DNA of 64,000 bases from the NCBI GenBank assembly GCA_951217055.1, contig OX578278.1, positions 45,583,574 to 45,647,573 of the forward strand, written 5' to 3'. The DNA is from Gerris lacustris. Lineage: Eukaryota; Arthropoda; Insecta; Hemiptera; Gerridae. The translations under genes and the position numbers were made by a program. Positions 10,602 to 22,377 of the stretch are shown piece by piece. Under the pieces are notes generated by a model. The model worked only from the letters and a program-made list of their open reading frames with translations, made no database searches and was not told the DNA's origin. Every line of letters begins with the position of its first letter. The first letter of the stretch is position 1.

Positions 10602-11703
10602 GGTTTGTTCCAACCACTCTTCAAACTGGTTTGGAACTGTCCGACGCATGCGCATTTGGAAAAAAGTGTTCTAACGAGCCCAAACTCAAACTCTGACTGA
10701 CTCCGACTGTTAATCGGCTGTTCCAACCACGCTCTGATTAAATCACGGATTAGTTTGGAACCAGTCAGAGCAGTCAGCGATCGGCGGCAGGGACTAGTAG
10801 TTTGGGATTGAGTTTGGGTGAACAGAAACGTAACCTTCCGCTTCATTGTTTTTGTTTTGATTTCGCTCGCCTATTATTCTCCTTTCTTGCGAATCAACTC
10901 TTCTTTTTAAGATGTTTTTGTACGAATGCGACGATGAATTTTTGTGCATATAATGGCATTTTCTAGATATTTCTGAAAAAAATAAAAATTGGACCTATTT
11001 TCCAAGATGGACTTTTGATACTTATTCCATTTTCAAACAAATATCGAAAGTATCCGATTTATTTCAGCAATATTTTTTCGTTAACGGGACTAAGATTAAT
11101 ATTTGTTTTTTAAATCAAAAGAGCATTTAAGATTATATCAATAAAAATTCGATTGTGCCGTGAGTCTACTAAAACTGGTTCACCTCAGTAAGCCCGAAAA
11201 TAGTGAATTGCGTAAATCGAAATGAAATCGTGAATAATTCATGTATTAAACAAACATTTCTAAAATGTGTGCATGTATTTTCGTCATATCCTCTATGAGT
11301 ATGTAGGTTTTACTTCCAACTTTCGAGCTTAATTAGCATTAGAAAATGAAACTTTTGTGGTGTGGCCCCCCTTGTTGTGCGAGCCCCTAGGCGGCCTAAA
11401 TCAGGCCCTGATTTAAGTGACTGGCACTTATCTTCATCAACTATTGACTCATCCATCATCCATATCGTTAATATTAATAAGTTCAGGCATTTTTGATAGC
11501 ACAGGAATGCAAAATCACATAAACGATCAACTCAAAAAGTTGTTCTGATAACAGTGCTAAAACCTACCACAGCAAACAGTTTGGCTCGAGAAAGGAGCGT
11601 TCCAACAAAAACGAAATCACAAATCAATTCCCAACGGTCAATGATCGCGCATGCGCATTACGTCAATCACGGACTAATTCGGAACTGGTGGTTGGAACAA
11701 ACC
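10602..11703. mobile_element. 1.1-kb TIR element, TA-flanked
   Basis: GGTTTGTTCCAACCA at 10602 and TGGTTGGAACAAACC ending at 11703 are exact inverse matches, flanked by TA on both sides. Subterminal regions repeat TTCCAACCACG and GGAACTG motifs and carry GCATGCGCA in both. No intact transposase; superfamily not decided (TA or TNA target). Confidence 0.85.
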
Positions 11704-12747
11704 TAATGTAAAACCTTTAAATATCTTCTTTTATTAAGGATAAAATTGTTATATATACTAAGAAAGAAAGATATGATGCACAATCGTGACATTGTGATAG
11801 AAATATTATTTGCTAGTGATGATCTTGTGATAGGTCTTTGAATTGTACACCTCATTTTGAAACATAAATTAATATGAGAATGGATACTGTACACGTATTT
11901 GGTTATTGTGGAAGTGCAAATTATTATTTTTATTTAATAACACTTGTTAGTGATATGAAAAGGTGTGTTAGCCAAATTGTTTTGATGAGAGCAATACAAC
12001 TTAAAACAAACTTTGTGATTGAAGAAAGTGTACAAGAAAAGGAATAGTCTCCGGTATTGTTTATTTGAGAGGTTTTTAAAGTAGAACACCTAAAATAAAA
12101 AAACTGTGTTTTTATTTCCCAACCTATATTTTAGTTATTAAGGTGAAAATCTATTGTTTGTTTCTTTAAATTTTCAAATGTGGACACAAGTGGATATTTT
12201 AATATATATTATACATGTTTATTTATATACATTTTTCTGCTAGGAGTCGTTAAAAAACAAAATTGGAAATACAGTTAAATGATGTTACAAATTAATTAAT
12301 TTTTTATTTTACATTTATAATAACTTATTTTGTATTTGAAATATAAAAAGCTAAAAAAAATAAATAAAAGTAGCTAATAATAGCTTTGATCACAATAAAT
12401 AATACAAATAAAACTTCACTTGAATTAAAAATAAATAAAAACAAAGTAGATGACAAAATATACTTTTATGTAAATATTTATTTTTAAAAATTTATATTAA
12501 TAAGGCTATAATATGTAAAAACAAAAATATATTTTGAACCGTTTTGAGATTTTTAAAAGTAATCTGAATGTTAATCCCACTTTCTCTTTGAATGTTCTAC
12601 AACGTCAAAACTAAAAATAAATATATTGAACCAATTGGTCCTGATCCTGACTTTTCCATGAGATAATTCAACCCAAATTAAACAATCTGTACCAATACAA
12701 TTTAATAAATAATTAGTTGTTTTTACTGAGATTTTGTGGTACCACTT
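11704..12747. other. AT-rich spacer, nothing recognised
   Basis: No coding signal or repeat structure beyond A/T runs. Confidence 0.5.
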
Positions 12748-12873
12748 CATAATTATGACTAGAGAGGTGGTAGAAAGAGTAACACATCAATATTGCCACA
12801 AAAAAAAAAAAAAAAAAAAATTGTGATGACAATATTGTTGTTACTTTCTACCAACTTCTCTAGTCATATTATG
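12748..12873. mobile_element. short palindromic element around poly(A)
   Basis: CATAATTATGACTAGAGAGG...GTGGTAGAAAGAGTAAC is mirrored by GTTACTTTCTACCAACTTCT...TAGTCATATTATG, with about 20 A in the centre. Too short for a gene. Confidence 0.7.
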
Positions 12874-12917
12874 ATATACAATTCTATCATTGTAAATAAT
12901 AAGATCAGCAACCTTAA

Positions 12918-13277
12918 GGCTCTACCGCACTAAAAAGTTAAAAAAAAAAAACATTAAAATAAAAATGTTATTGGTCCTAAGCAAGATATCAAAAATCTTA
13001 CAGGCTTCATTTCTAATTTTAAATCTGCACAATTTGAGCCCTATTTCAACTTCCTATGATAAATAATACAGGCGCCATTTCAATACAGCGATAAAACTCG
13101 TTGTATTGAAATAGTTGTAGTATTTATTGTAGTAGGGAGTTGAAATAGGGCTCAGACTCAAATTGTGCATAATTAAAATTAGGAATGAAGCCTGTTCTTA
13201 GATTTTTTATATCTTGCTTAGAACCAATAAAATTTTAATTTTAATGTTTTTTTTTAACTTTTAAGGGTGGTAGAGCC
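12918..13277. mobile_element. 360-bp near-perfect palindrome flanked by TTAA
   Basis: GGCTCTACCGCAC opens and GGTGGTAGAGCC closes the element, with TTAA at 12914-12917 and 13278-13281. The arms match nearly to the centre (TTTCAATACAGCG/CGTTGTATTGAAA). TTAA flanks suggest a piggyBac- or Kolobok-type MITE, but the first bases are not CCCT. Confidence 0.85.
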
Positions 13278-13281
13278 TTAA

Positions 13282-14334
13282 GTCTCCTGCAACAAGAAGA
13301 CTCATACTTTCTTTCCATTCTAAATAGTTAGTAAAATGAATAATTATAAATATAATTATCAATAAAAAGTTTATTTTGGGCCAAATCTAATTATAATAAT
13401 ATAAATAGATCAAGAAAAAACAACAATTGCGTTTTTACATTTTTACTTGGCATTAATTGGAAAAAGTAAATCTACGTTTAGAAAGTGCATAAAAGGTTAA
13501 AAGACTAATATGCAGTAACACTGATGACCCAGTTAATTCGGATGTGACTCAACTTATAAAATGATGATCTTTTTCTTTTAAATTTGAATAATTTATTGAT
13601 TATTATTTAATTAAACAAGGTAATAAATAGTGTATGTAGTAAAATAAATATATAATCATTTAAAGAAGTGTTTTCTCTTCTGTTATGTTATAAATATTTA
13701 CAAGTGAAAACAAATTGTGGCTTTTCGCTGAAATTTGTCTAATTTACATGCTGACAGAACAGAAACCAACTTTCCAGGTATTTAATCTTATATTTATACA
13801 TATTTTGTTTCTTTTATAAATTTTATATTAACATTTATGCATAAATAGTATTTAAAGTTTAGGTTATGCAGGTTTAATATAGAGTTTGAAAACACAGAAA
13901 CGCAGAAAACAATGCATCCAACAGATTTATGGAACTTGTGTATGTTTCTTAAATTATCATTTATATATTTCTTAAAATTACCAATTACTATCTTAAAAAT
14001 CTTTATTAATATTACGTTACACTTATTGGTGATTAATCTGGTAACTACATAGGCTGCAGCATCTACAGTTACCATAACCATGTTAAAATATTGGCCCAAG
14101 AATGTGAAGTCGGACATTTTGGTTGCCAGGCGTTTCGGTTTTCCTTTAAGTGTCTTCCTCTTTAATGTGTCAGAAATGTTCGGAAAATGTTATCGGTTTA
14201 TCAATGCCATGGTCATATCACTATTGCTACACTTTCAATGTCCTAAAATTGATATAGTTCTTTCCAAATTAAGGAGGGGTGGGTTTTACCTCCTATGCAA
14301 CCCTCTCAAGTTGTCATTTACTATTAGTCCAGTC
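13282..14334. other. spacer, nothing recognised
   Basis: Long ORFs at 13794-14117 (minus) and 14080-14475 (plus) show no known motif; the second runs into the transposon palindrome. I see no gene. Confidence 0.5.
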
Positions 14335-15141
14335 GAATTAACTTATTTTGAGGCAAAAAAAGGGAAAATTATTAACAGGTCGGGAACAGTTGGAAATGGT
14401 AAAGTGGCGTATAATAAACGTAAAAAAATTAAATGCGTTAGCAGGGGTGTTGCGGTATGGATTTTGGGGGGGTGAAAAGGGGTGAATTGGGTATTGTTGC
14501 GATTTCCGGCGAATGTTGACGTCGGAGAGAAAAGTGTGCCAAATAAAAGTTGTAGATCATAAAAAAATCTACAACTTTTGTATTTATGATTTTTTCACAT
14601 AACCTCAAAATAATCGAGAAAAATGCGAAAAACTGTGTTTTTCGTTTTTTATTTTTTATTTTCTCAAAAATAATTTTATTTTGATGAAAAATGGTGAAAG
14701 TATACCTTTTTGAGTCTTAAATGTACACAAAATTTTTCCAATAAAAAAATTCAGAATTTTCCGAGATAATCACGTTTTTCGCCCAAATACAATATTTTTC
14801 AAATGAAATTTGTCCTTCAGGAAATTATCGCAAAGACTTCTTTGAGGTCTCATTTTTTTCGTTTTGACTTATACTTTTTGGTAAAAAAAAAAAAAAAATA
14901 GTCCCCATTTAAAAACATGCTCAAAAATGGGAAAAATCAAAAAATGACTTTTGTAACAATCAATTTTTTAGTAAAAGTTGATAATTTGTTTAAATTTTTA
15001 AGTAATATTTAAAAACTGGTTACACCATTGAATTCTACAGAAAAAAATACAAAAGACCCTGCGTTTCATTATTTCATCATAAACTTTAGTTTTTAACAAT
15101 ATTGCCATCAACATTTAAGTAGAATAATGATAATTCATTTA

Positions 15142-16029
15142 TAGTCCAGTCAATAAAGACATTGTAGAGTGGATGAAATATGTTACAGTATTTAACTTCA
15201 GGGCTTTGTTAGGGCTAGTTAGGAGGTAAACATACTAAATGTCCCCACCCCTGGCGGTGAGCTTAGGGTGGGAGGGGGGTTAAAAGGTCCCAAAATTGGG
15301 TTTTTCGAGTATATCTCGAAAACGGTGGACTCAAGAAAAATATGTTACGACTAAAAATTAAGGCTGATTCAATTTCCTATAAAATTGTATCTATACATAT
15401 TTGTCGAAATTCCAACGGTTTTCGAGATACACGAAATTTAAAATTGATCATTTTCGGAAAATATCATTTTTGCCTCAGGAGGGCTCTTAAAGGATTCTTG
15501 AATAACTCGAAAACCACAGACTCTAGCGAAAAAGAGTATTTGTACCAAATTTAACGACATAAAATTACTTACAAAAAAATATAAGGGTCCTTGGTTTTGC
15601 CTACGGACCCTAAAAAGGTTCTCTTAAATTGTTCTCTAGAAGGAATAGTTTGCGAGATTCATGGATGGAAAAATTCTTAAATCAAAGAAATAGTGTTTTA
15701 ATAGCTATAAAAGTAACTTTTAATGTTAATAAAATTTCGTGTATCTCGAAAACCGTTGGAATTTCGACAAATATGTATAGATACAATTTTATAGGAAATT
15801 GAATCAGCTTTAATTTTTAGTCGTAACATATTTTTCTTGAGTCCACCGTTTTCGAGATATACTCGAAAAACCCAATTTTGGGACCTTTTAACCCCCCTCC
15901 CACCCTAAGCTCACCGCCAGGGGTGGGGACATTTAGTATGTTTACCTCCTAACTAGCCCTAACAAAGCCCTGAAGTTAAATACTGTAACATATTTCATCC
16001 ACTCTACAATGTCTTTATTGACTGGACTA
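15142..16029. repeat. inner TAGTCCAGTC-bounded unit of the foldback
   Basis: TAGTCCAGTCAATAAAGAC at 15142 and its exact inverse ending at 16029 bound an inner 888-bp unit, as if two nested elements of one family or a composite arm were captured. Confidence 0.7.
15578..15613. repeat. conserved hairpin motif AGGGTCC...GGACCCT, copy 1
   Basis: ATATAAGGGTCCTTGG followed by TTTTGCCTACGGACCCTAAA, in the spacer of the foldback. The same 36 bases appear at 60260-60295. AGGGTCC and GGACCCT can pair around a 14-base loop. Confidence 0.85.
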
Positions 16030-16838
16030 TAAATGAATTATCATTATTCTACTTAAATGTTGATGGCAATATTGTTAAAAACTAAAGTTTATGATGAAAT
16101 AATGAAACGCAGGGTCTTTTGTATTTTTTTCTGTAGAATTCAATGGTGTAACCAGTTTTTAAATATTACTTAAAAATTTAAACAAATTATCAACTTTTAC
16201 TAAAAAATTGATTGTTACAAAAGTCATTTTTTGATTTTTCCCATTTTTGAGCATGTTTTTAAATGGGGACTATTTTTTTTTTTTTTTTTACCAAAAAGTA
16301 TAAGTCAAAACGAAAAAAATGAGACCTCAAAGAAGTCTTTGCGATAATTTCCTGAAGGACAAATTTCATTTGAAAAATATTGTATTTGGGCGAAAAACGT
16401 GATTATCTCGGAAAATTCTGAATTTTTTTATTGGAAAAATTTTGTGTACATTTAAGACTCAAAAAGGTATACTTTCACAATTTTTCATCAAAATAAAATT
16501 ATTTTTGAGAAAATAAAAAATAAAAAACGAAAAACACAGTTTTTCGCATTTTTCTCGATTATTTTGAGGTTATGTGAAAAAATCATAAATACAAAAGTTG
16601 TAGATTTTTTTATGATCTACAACTTTTATTTGGCACACTTTTCTCTCCGACGTCAACATTCGCCGGAAATCGCAACAATACCCAATTCACCCCTTTTCAC
16701 CCCCCCAAAATCCATACCGCAACACCCCTGCTAACGCATTTAATTTTTTTACGTTTATTATACGCCACTTTACCATTTCCAACTGTTCCCGTCCTGTTAA
16801 TAATTTTCTCTTTGTCAATGATTAATTTGACTGGACTA

Positions 16839-17793
16839 ATGTTTCATTGGGTTTTCAAAACTGTTTTCGTATTAAATTTGTGGTTTTGAATTGATTTTTT
16901 TAAAAAAATAACATGGAAATGGGTATTGAATTGAGAACAGAATTGAGACATTCGCTGTAGGTAGAATGAGTGGAGATATAATAACCTGACTTAACTATAA
17001 TCTGGGAGTTTAGAGTTTTCAAAATTGTTCTGAAAACTCCTCATGGACACACTTTCAGTTTGAAACCAAAACAGTTATGAAAACGTAATTATTAAAAAGT
17101 GATTAGAGATTCCTCATCGACTATGCAAAATAATAAGTTTTTTCTTATTTGAGTATTTTAAATTTGTTGAATGCACTTATCCTCTTGAACTTATTCTATT
17201 TTGGGTCTATGCCAAGCAAGGTTGAATTGTTATATTAGTTGTTTAATGTTTTAAAAGGAGTTTTGCAAATCTGACTGTATTTTAATTTTATTGGTGGGCG
17301 TTCAGGCTAATATTCATAAAAGTCAACTCATCTATTGCCTAACTACATTGTTTTCTTTTTGCTTAGGATAATGTCTTAGTATTTGAAATCCTATTAGAAA
17401 AATGTTGATCCAGCCATAGAGATCCATAGAAGATAGCATTTAAATGAGCATATTCACAATAGGCAAAAATTAGTTTTTCGATAGTTTCTAACTACTGAAT
17501 CATTTTGTTGGCGTTTCCTTATTAAATTGTCTTCAAGTTCCATGATTATTTAAAACAACTTCTTTAGGGAGTTTACATCCTTTGAGAAGTGATTTTCAAT
17601 TGAAAAACTGATAGTTGTTTTGTAAATTGTTTCTTTTATTTTTAGTCTGCCTTAAATTTTATTTTTTTAATTCTAATTTTGATATGAAAGTTGATAGTTT
17701 GGTCTGAAATGTTGCATGAGCACTATTGTCCTTGTAAAAGAGAAATGTCTCTTTACCAGAGTCTCTTTACCGTAACTTAGTTGTACTAGCAAG
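16839..17793. other. spacer, nothing recognised
   Basis: Moderately AT-rich, no ORF, no repeat structure noticed. Confidence 0.5.
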
Positions 17794-17803
17794 CTACTTA
17801 TTA

Positions 17804-18396
17804 CTAGAGTTGGGACAACCGACTAGAAAAAACAACAGAATGAATAAGTCGATTCGGGAAAAAACAATCGACTGAAAACAGTTTCATAGCGGGAATAGGG
17901 TGTACGAATAAAGATATATACCGAGACTGAACCCGCAAGTCGAATGTTTCAATCGAATGTTTTTGTTTTTTGTATAGGAGTGGAAGGGAACAAGTGAAGG
18001 CCGTGAAGGGCTCAGAGCTGAGGGGGGTGAGCGTAAGAAGGCGCTTTTGACACTCGTTATCTCGTCGCAAATAGCCTGCTATGATATCGTTTTCAGTCGA
18101 ATTAAAACTAGATATCCGAAAATATAGACTGAGACTGAATCCGCAAGTTGAATGTTTCAATCGGATGCTTTTGTATTTAATTTAAGAGTGGTAGGGGAAG
18201 GAAACAACGGTGAAGGACTGAGGAGGGGTGAGAAGGCGCATGACACCCGTTATCTCGTTATACACGTCCGAATTACAACTCCAAACTACAGACTGATATC
18301 ACTCGAATGAATTAAATAAATTAATCCACAACCGAATGAATGAATATTTTAAAACAACCGATTAGTCGACTGATTTCAGTCGATTGGTTCCCAATG
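17804..18396. mobile_element. hAT-like MITE, 593 bp, with CTACTTATTA repeats at both flanks
   Basis: CTACTTATTA occurs at 17794-17803 and 18397-18406; hAT elements duplicate 8 bp, so two bases may be chance. The ends CTAGAGTTGGGACAACCGAC and CAGTCGATTGGTTCCCAATG are imperfect inverse matches. Inside, two tandem ~200-bp units repeat GACTGAACCCGCAAGTCGAA / GACTGAATCCGCAAGTTGAA, TTTCAATCGAATG and CGTTATCTCGT. The 118-residue minus ORF here is non-coding shadow. Confidence 0.85.
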
Positions 18397-18641
18397 CTAC
18401 TTATTAAGTGGCCATAGGTTTAGTGCTAGAGAAATAAAAAAAATAGTGTTAGAATAAAGGTAGAAGGTTAATTCTGATCTAATTGATGTATGGTTACTCA
18501 TCTTACTGCCAGGTATTTATAGCACTGAAGATGGCCACTAGTGATTGAAAGTTATCATTGAACAATAATCTTTTTTGGTAGAAAACTATTTTTATTCCTA
18601 ATAAGAATATTTCTCTCATCCTTAAAGTGTCTCAATTTGTT

Positions 18642-19060
18642 TCATCATAAAAGAGGTGTAGTTCAACAACCAATCGACATCTTCACATAGAATGACCGCA
18701 TTTATTACAATTGACAGGTTTTAGCTGATAATCAGTAGTTTTAGTGGGACTTCTAAATAGCAAATTAAGTTTATTGTGGAGTGTTCTCATGGTTCAAACT
18801 GTTCATTTTATGGTTGCAAGTACATATTGCTGGCTCATTATCGTATGCCTAAGTTAAACGGACAATATGTCAATTAATAATTAACATTGATGAGTTGTTT
18901 TCTTAGACTTGCTATTTTCAAGTCGCACTATAGGTATCAGATTATCTGAAGAAGATTGCATTGGAAGAGCCAAAACCTGTCAATCATAATAAAAAAATAG
19001 ATAAAATCATTCTGCGTGAAGACGTTGTTTGGTTATTGAACTACACCTCTTTTATGATGA
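18642..19060. mobile_element. 419-bp TIR element
   Basis: TCATCATAAAAGAGGTGTAG at the left is mirrored by CTACACCTCTTTTATGATGA at the right; the match extends about 90 bp with gaps (to GACAGGTTTTAGC / GCCAAAACCTGTC). Part of the interior (18772-18900) recurs at 19667-19794. Confidence 0.8.
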
Positions 19061-20496
19061 GTTGCTACCACTGATTGGAGAAAAACACAGTTGAGGATCA
19101 ATATGTTTTATGTCCCTCATTTAGTTACTACTTTGTCACACTAATTTCACTATGTTCTCACTATTATTCCTTTTATAAATAATTCCATGTTGTTTATAAT
19201 ATTTTAATAAAATGTCAAATTTGTGTCCATTGTTGAATTTACTCCGTCAATTTTTATAAACTAAAATTTCATTTTACTGACTAGCTCATAAATATATTTT
19301 TTCTAAAATTTAAAAAAAATAACAAATTGTCTACATTAAATTATTAAATAAAAAAGAAGCAACCTGCTTTACAAAATGATTTCTGTGATTTTTAACCTAT
19401 TTTCAATTTGAAATTTATTATTATAAAGTTATGTTACATAACATAAAGTATCACAAGTGCCTTTATTTCAGATTTATTTTTTAAATTAAATAAAATATGT
19501 ATGTATGTATTTTTTTTTTTTTTTTAAATACGAAAAAAAAATTAAATGAAAAAGCTTGTTTTTAAATTTAAGAATAAATATAAATATAAACTTTGCTGAT
19601 GTGTGGTAGTGGTAGTTCTATTTTACAAATGTACACACCATGGAGTCCATTTTGAAAGATCAATTTATTGTGGAGTGTTCTCATGGTTTAAACTGTTCAT
19701 TTTATGGTTGCAAGTACATATTGCTGGCTCATTATCGCATGCCAAAGTTAAACGGATAATATGTTGACTAATAATTAACATTGATGAGTTGTTTACTTCA
19801 AATAATTAGCTATATATGGTTTTCTTAAGCCCATGATTTTTCTGTAGAAATGTCCTACTTTCTAAATTGCTGTCTATGGTAAATATAATTACATGTTGTA
19901 TTTCAAAATATTTAAACTTATATGGGTAAATAAGTGCTTATATTTTGTTAAAATAAATACACCATACATTTTTATAGATTTATAATAATTTTTCTCTGAT
20001 AAATCATACTTCAATTGAAAAATAAAATTATTAACACAATATTTTTATATATATGTTAAAAAAAGAAAAAAAAAAAATGGAATGAATAATAATTTTGTAT
20101 TAAAAAATTACCCTTTCTCTTTGTACATAACTGAAATAAATTAAATTTTTTTTTTCTTTCATTTAAATGATAAAATAAAATTATACAAGAAGCTGAAGTT
20201 TGAAATTTTAAAATAAATAAATATTATGTTTTCTAAATTATTCTAATTCTAAAATTTATGAAAACCGTACAAAATGTTTTCCTCAGGAATTCATTGTATT
20301 TTATAGAGGGAGCAATGTTGTGTAATGTTAAAAAAAATAATTTAATACAATGTTAATCTAATATAATTTCATTTTGCTATCTTTAATGTGAACTAAATCA
20401 AAACTAATTTTTTACTTTAGGGTACAATCCCTAATCAGTTTATCTTAATTCAATTATCATATCTATTGATGCTGATAGTATATTTATATTTAATTA
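19061..20496. other. AT-rich spacer with one dispersed repeat copy
   Basis: 19667-19794 is a ~90% identical second copy of 18772-18900 (TTGTGGAGTGTTCTCATGGT ... ATTAACATTGATGAGTTGTT). The rest is featureless A/T-rich DNA. Confidence 0.7.
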
Positions 20497-21312
20497 TAGT
20501 CCAGTCATTTTAGGTTTTCAAAAAAAATTGTCATACAACCAAGAGACTTTGTACAAATTATTTATGGGGCATCCTGATTGAAATCCTATTAAGTCCCCGA
20601 AAAAAAAGTTGTGCTTAAGCCCCCATCTTGGAAAATAGTGGCTAAAATACAATTTTTTGCTTCTACTAGCTTAACTATTAGGTTTAGAAAAAAATGATCA
20701 AGTAAAAATTGTTGATTATGTAATTATCTATAAATATGGTTTTTTATATTTTTTTCTCTAAGGCCAACCACAGAGGCACAAAATGACCATTTATATCTCA
20801 GCACGGGTAATTTACTTCCGCTCAGTGCCCAGCGAGGGGAATTTACATATTGCACGTTGGCAGCTGCCGAGTTACTATCAGCTTTGAAGTCTGGACAAAG
20901 ATGGTAAGTGTAGAAAAAATAAAAAGTAATCACTTGTCCAAGTTTTTAAATGTGAAGACTCTGCTTCTTTACCTAGTGACTGTATTTACGTAATTGATGG
21001 TGGCCACTTACTTCACAGTATCATATTATGGCCTCGACCAGCAATTTATAAGGAAGTGTTCACGAGCTATGAATTTTATGTGAAGTCACATATGACTGTA
21101 CCATTGTATTTAATGGCTGCCCAAACAAACCACTAAAAATAATTGTGAACAGAAAAGAAGGGCAGCAAAGAGAACTTCAGCAAACATAAAATAAATAACA
21201 ATTCCTTAACAACAACTACACAGGCTGACTTTTTATCAAATAGCAGCAACAATAATCAAAATATAGACATTTTAACCAGTCAATTTTTCAGGAAATCAAA
21301 TAATTACAGTTA

Positions 21313-22073
21313 CAGTAGAGTCTCGCTAATCCGGACCCCGCTAGTCCGGACATCCGTATAATCCGGACGGGCCAAAAACTATGTACAATTTGGAACTAGG
21401 GTAATTCAGATTTATGAATTGTTGAGATTATCGGGGTTTCTGCTTTTATTGTCTATTACCATTTATAAAATTGTTCCTAGTGTAGTTTACAGGTGTACAT
21501 TTCAACGTTCGACAAGAGGAATACCCGGTATTTCTGTTAAAAATAAACAGATTTAGAATAATTATGAATAAGTAAGAATATCGATAAATCTGTTTCAGTT
21601 CAATAAAAATGTAGGGCGGAAGATATAAAGGTAGAGTATTCCAGAAAATAAAATTATAAATGAGATGAGGATTTGAGGATAGGATTTTAAAAAACACGTA
21701 GTGGCGGTTTAACAGAGTTCCGTGAATGTGTGAGTTCCGCCAGTGTACAATGTCTTAACTTTTTGTGAAATGATTAGGCATTGCTCAAATTTTATTTCGG
21801 ATCACAGCTTGTTTCCCTAGAAGTCTCTTCTATACCTGCACCTGCGTAATAGATTGTCATTTTAATTTAATTTATTTGATGTTCGGACTGGTGACAGAAC
21901 AGTCTTTGGGACTAATAGAAGTATTTTTTTACGATAAAAATCTCGATTTAAATATTTTTACCCAACTAAAACTTATTTTATAGACATTTTAAAACTGATT
22001 CCGTTTAATCCGGACTTTCGGTAATCCGGACAGGGTCCGGTCCCGTCAAACCCGGATTAGCGAGACTCTACTG
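21313..22073. mobile_element. pogo/Tigger-type MITE, 761 bp, TA target
   Basis: CAGTAGAGTCTCGCTAATCC and GGATTAGCGAGACTCTACTG are exact inverse ends, flanked by TA (21311-21312, 22074-22075). Subterminal TCCGGAC/GTCCGGA repeats are typical of Tigger/pogo TIRs. No transposase. It lies inside the relic ORF of the 20497-23465 element. Confidence 0.92.
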
Positions 22074-22192
22074 TAGTTAAGCTGAATTGGACGCTGACTG
22101 TCTCATTGTTTCAACAGCCATTGATAGAGCAACAGCGAGTTTTTACAGTTGTCGTTGTTGGCCAGGACACCGATCTACTAGTTCTGCTTACA

Positions 22193-22377
22193 CTATGGGC
22201 CCGTGTGGGACTGCATTGCAGGGGGGCCCCCAGTGCCAGGGGACCCCCAAATCAACGACAAGGGGGCCCCCAGTTCTAAATGCAAGAGGGGTTTTTATTT
22301 TGCTCATCAATTTTGTTTGGCGAGGGGCCTCCCAAAAAGTTTTGCGGAGGGCCCCCAATGCCCTAGCTACGCCACTG
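22193..22377. mobile_element. hAT-type MITE, 185 bp, 8-bp TSD TGCTTACA
   Basis: TGCTTACA at 22185-22192 and 22378-22385. The right end, read inversely, is CAGTGGCGTAGCTAGGGC, a common hAT terminus; the left end is degraded. GC-rich interior (runs of GGGGGCCCCC) unlike its surroundings. Removing it with one TSD copy rejoins the relic ORF in frame (LLVLLT then SKIAMTDSIFF). Confidence 0.88.

Larger units (their letters stand above)
14335..16838. mobile_element. 2.5-kb foldback element with 1.1-kb inverted arms
   Basis: Arms 14335-15439 and 15732-16838 are inverse copies of about 99% identity by eye, with only scattered differences (for example AAATGGTGAAAG against AAATTGTGAAAG) and a few more at the outer ends. 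A 292-bp spacer separates them. The outer ends are TAGTCCAGTC/GACTGGACTA, and the same decamer recurs inside each arm (15142-15151, 16020-16029). It shares this terminus with the element at 20497-23465. No ORF of known type. Confidence 0.93.

Noticed and set aside
14080..14475. 131-codon plus ORF
   Set aside because: No motif; the second half lies in the foldback arm, whose inverse copy shows no conserved frame.
17804..18160. 118-codon minus ORF
   Set aside because: Entirely inside a MITE made of two duplicated units; the frame is not kept between the units.
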